Assembly (NCBI GenBank): GCA_964600645.1
Contig: CAZRJL010000004.1
Span: 1-39,773, forward strand
Source: UBA12151 sp964600645
Lineage (GTDB): Bacteria > Patescibacteriota > Minisyncoccia > Moranbacterales > UBA9337
DNA: 39,773 nucleotides
Direction of reading: 5' to 3'
Shown piece by piece: positions 38,597 to 39,773 of this stretch. Position 1 is the first letter of the stretch, and every line of letters starts with the position of its first letter. The position numbers and the translations under genes are program-made. The notes beneath the pieces were generated by a model that made no database searches, was not told the DNA's origin, and saw only the letters and a list, made by a program, of their open reading frames with translations.

Positions 38597-39628
38597 CTAT
38601 TTATTTCTCTCTTTCAGAAAATCCACTACTTTTTTTACGTCTTCGCTTTGGCCTTTTCTGGCGATGAGAATGGCATCGCCGTCCTCAACCACAATCAGAT
38701 CACTCACTCCGACCACCGCAATTCTTTTTTCCTTACTGCTACTGTGAATAAAAACATTTTCCGCTCCGACAATCACATTGCGGGTTTTTCCCTGATTTCC
38801 CGCCAAAACCTCCGCCAGACTGTCAAAAGAGCCAATATCGTTCCATTCAAAATCTCCTTCAAAAATTATCACCTTGTCGGACTTTTCCGAAATCGCATAG
38901 TCGATTGATATTGAATTCAGACCCTTGAATTTCACCAAAAAGTCTTTGCTATTTTTAGCTGTGGCAACTTGATGTATTTCGGGAGCATATTTTTCAAGCT
39001 CTTCCAAAAAAGTTTTAGCGCTGAAAATATACATTCCGCTATTCCAAGCATACTTTCCGGATTTGATATATTTCTTGGCTGTATTTTTGTCGGGTTTCTC
39101 TTTGAATTCTTCGGCGAGAAAATGCTTCTCTTTCTTTTTTCCTTTTTTAATATAGCCGTATCCGGTTTCCGGTCCGGTTGGAATAATGCCGATCGTTCCG
39201 ATGCTGTTGCCGACATTTTCCATCGCCATTTTCACCACGCGCAAATATTCCTTTTTATTTCCGATATAATGATCCGAAGGCAAAACGATAATCGGATCAT
39301 TTTCGCCGATTCCGGTTTTTTGCTGCAAATGCCGCACCGCCGCCGCGATTGCCGGCGCAGTATTGAGTTTTTCCGGTTCCAATATTATCTGCTCTTTTTT
39401 TATTTTTTTTTCAACAAGTTCAATTTGCTCGAAAACTTTTTCAGCGGAAACCTTGCCGTAAGTGCTGAAAAAAATATTTTCCGCCGGCATAATTTCCCGC
39501 ATTCTCAAAAACGTTTCTTGCAGAAGAGATCTTTTGCTATACAAACTCAAAAACTGTTTCGGGGTGCTTTTTCGACTAAGCGGCCAAAGTCTTGTTCCAC
39601 TACCTCCGCACAAAATAATCGCATACAT
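38597..39628 (-). CDS. manC: Mannose-1-phosphate guanylyltransferase
   Basis: A 343-residue nucleotidyltransferase that makes GDP-mannose for surface polysaccharides. CGGSGTRLWPLSRKSTPKQF (7-26) is the signature, with VLPSDHYIG, PTGPETGYGYIKKGK and the late FEGDFEWNDIGSFD. It has no fused phosphomannose isomerase domain, so it is the short form. No other sugar-nucleotide gene is adjacent. Confidence 0.94.
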   Translation of the reverse strand: MYAIILCGGSGTRLWPLSRKSTPKQFLSLYSKRSLLQETFLRMREIMPAENIFFSTYGKVSAEKVFEQIELVEKKIKKEQIILEPEKLNTAPAIAAAVRHLQQKTGIGENDPIIVLPSDHYIGNKKEYLRVVKMAMENVGNSIGTIGIIPTGPETGYGYIKKGKKKEKHFLAEEFKEKPDKNTAKKYIKSGKYAWNSGMYIFSAKTFLEELEKYAPEIHQVATAKNSKDFLVKFKGLNSISIDYAISEKSDKVIIFEGDFEWNDIGSFDSLAEVLAGNQGKTRNVIVGAENVFIHSSSKEKRIAVVGVSDLIVVEDGDAILIARKGQSEDVKKVVDFLKERNK

Positions 39629-39660
39629 AATATTTTTTGTTTATGTTTTATTCTTAAAAA

Positions 39661-39688
39661 TTATACTAAAATGTTAGCGTAGTTAACG
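39661..39688 (-). promoter_or_regulatory. Candidate promoter of manC
   Basis: On the minus strand TATAAT (39661-39666) has GTTAAC (39683-39688) upstream at a 16-nt spacing. The leader would be about 25 nt. The -35 match is weak. Confidence 0.4.
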
Positions 39689-39712
39689 TTGTTTATAGTT
39701 TTTGAAAAATCC

Positions 39713-39773
39713 CCCTTTATTGTCATTCCAGAAAGTATAATTTCTCGGCGAGTCATCGAGTCGTAAGAAATTA
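39713..39773. repeat. Interspersed repeat at the right edge (partial)
   Basis: GTCATTCCAGAAAGTATAAT followed by inverted AATTTCT/AGAAATT arms around a CGAGTCATCGAGTCG core. The GTCATTCC start matches the repeat near 2432, suggesting a shared family. The window ends within it. Confidence 0.45.

Overview
This window is AT-rich and nearly gap-free, with almost all core genes on the minus strand. It fits a streamlined Candidate Phyla Radiation (Patescibacteria) genome, most likely Parcubacteria-like. The basis is inference from gene style: a short RsmI and AtpH, 60-150 aa lineage-type proteins, few Shine-Dalgarno sites on minus-strand genes, several promoters placed so that mRNAs would be leaderless, and short palindromic or A/T-rich repeats inside essential genes. 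UGA works as a normal stop (for example the ATGA overlap at 11862-11865), so the Gly-recoded CPR lineages are unlikely. I saw no rRNA, tRNA, CRISPR array, transposase or phage gene.

Layout from left to right: dxs (N-terminal fragment), rlmN and yvcK (minus); a 620-bp spacer holding a 50-aa membrane peptide gene on the plus strand with its own promoter and terminator; leuS, with a complete Nudix domain inserted in its editing domain; a DUF4349 membrane protein. Then follows a five-gene block related to hydrogenase-4/complex I (7228-14408), directly downstream of a complete F1Fo ATP synthase operon (14438-20955, plus an AtpI/Z-like gene at 20990). Upstream in the same direction are tatD, metG and rsmI. 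After a plus-strand membrane gene come M16 peptidase, Nif3-like, a zinc-ribbon protein and glyS. From 28.9 to 31.1 kb lies an accessory island: two plus-strand orphan genes, a T-box leader on the minus strand, and a PaaX/Cas2-like regulator gene flanked by inverted 37-bp sites. The rest is trhP (U32), a TsaB-like fragment, an amidase, a rhodanese, two paralogous cell-wall-hydrolase-like proteins, gyrB, a small membrane protein and a mannose-1-phosphate guanylyltransferase gene.

The main biological signal is the hydrogenase-like complex. It keeps the ion-pumping membrane arms (NuoL-, NuoN-, NuoH- and HyfE-like, the last two fused), but its large subunit has lost all four NiFe-ligand cysteines and its small subunit three of the four [4Fe-4S] cysteines. 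No ferredoxin-type subunit is encoded beside it. It resembles the energy-converting-hydrogenase-related (Ehr) group taken to an extreme, and sits 29 bp behind atpC, so it probably shares transcription with ATP synthase and handles ions for it.

Secondary signals are the LeuRS-Nudix fusion, the T-box separated from glyS by an opposing gene, the inverted promoter/operator copies around the Cas2-like gene, and in-frame palindromic repeats that add related decapeptides to unrelated proteins.
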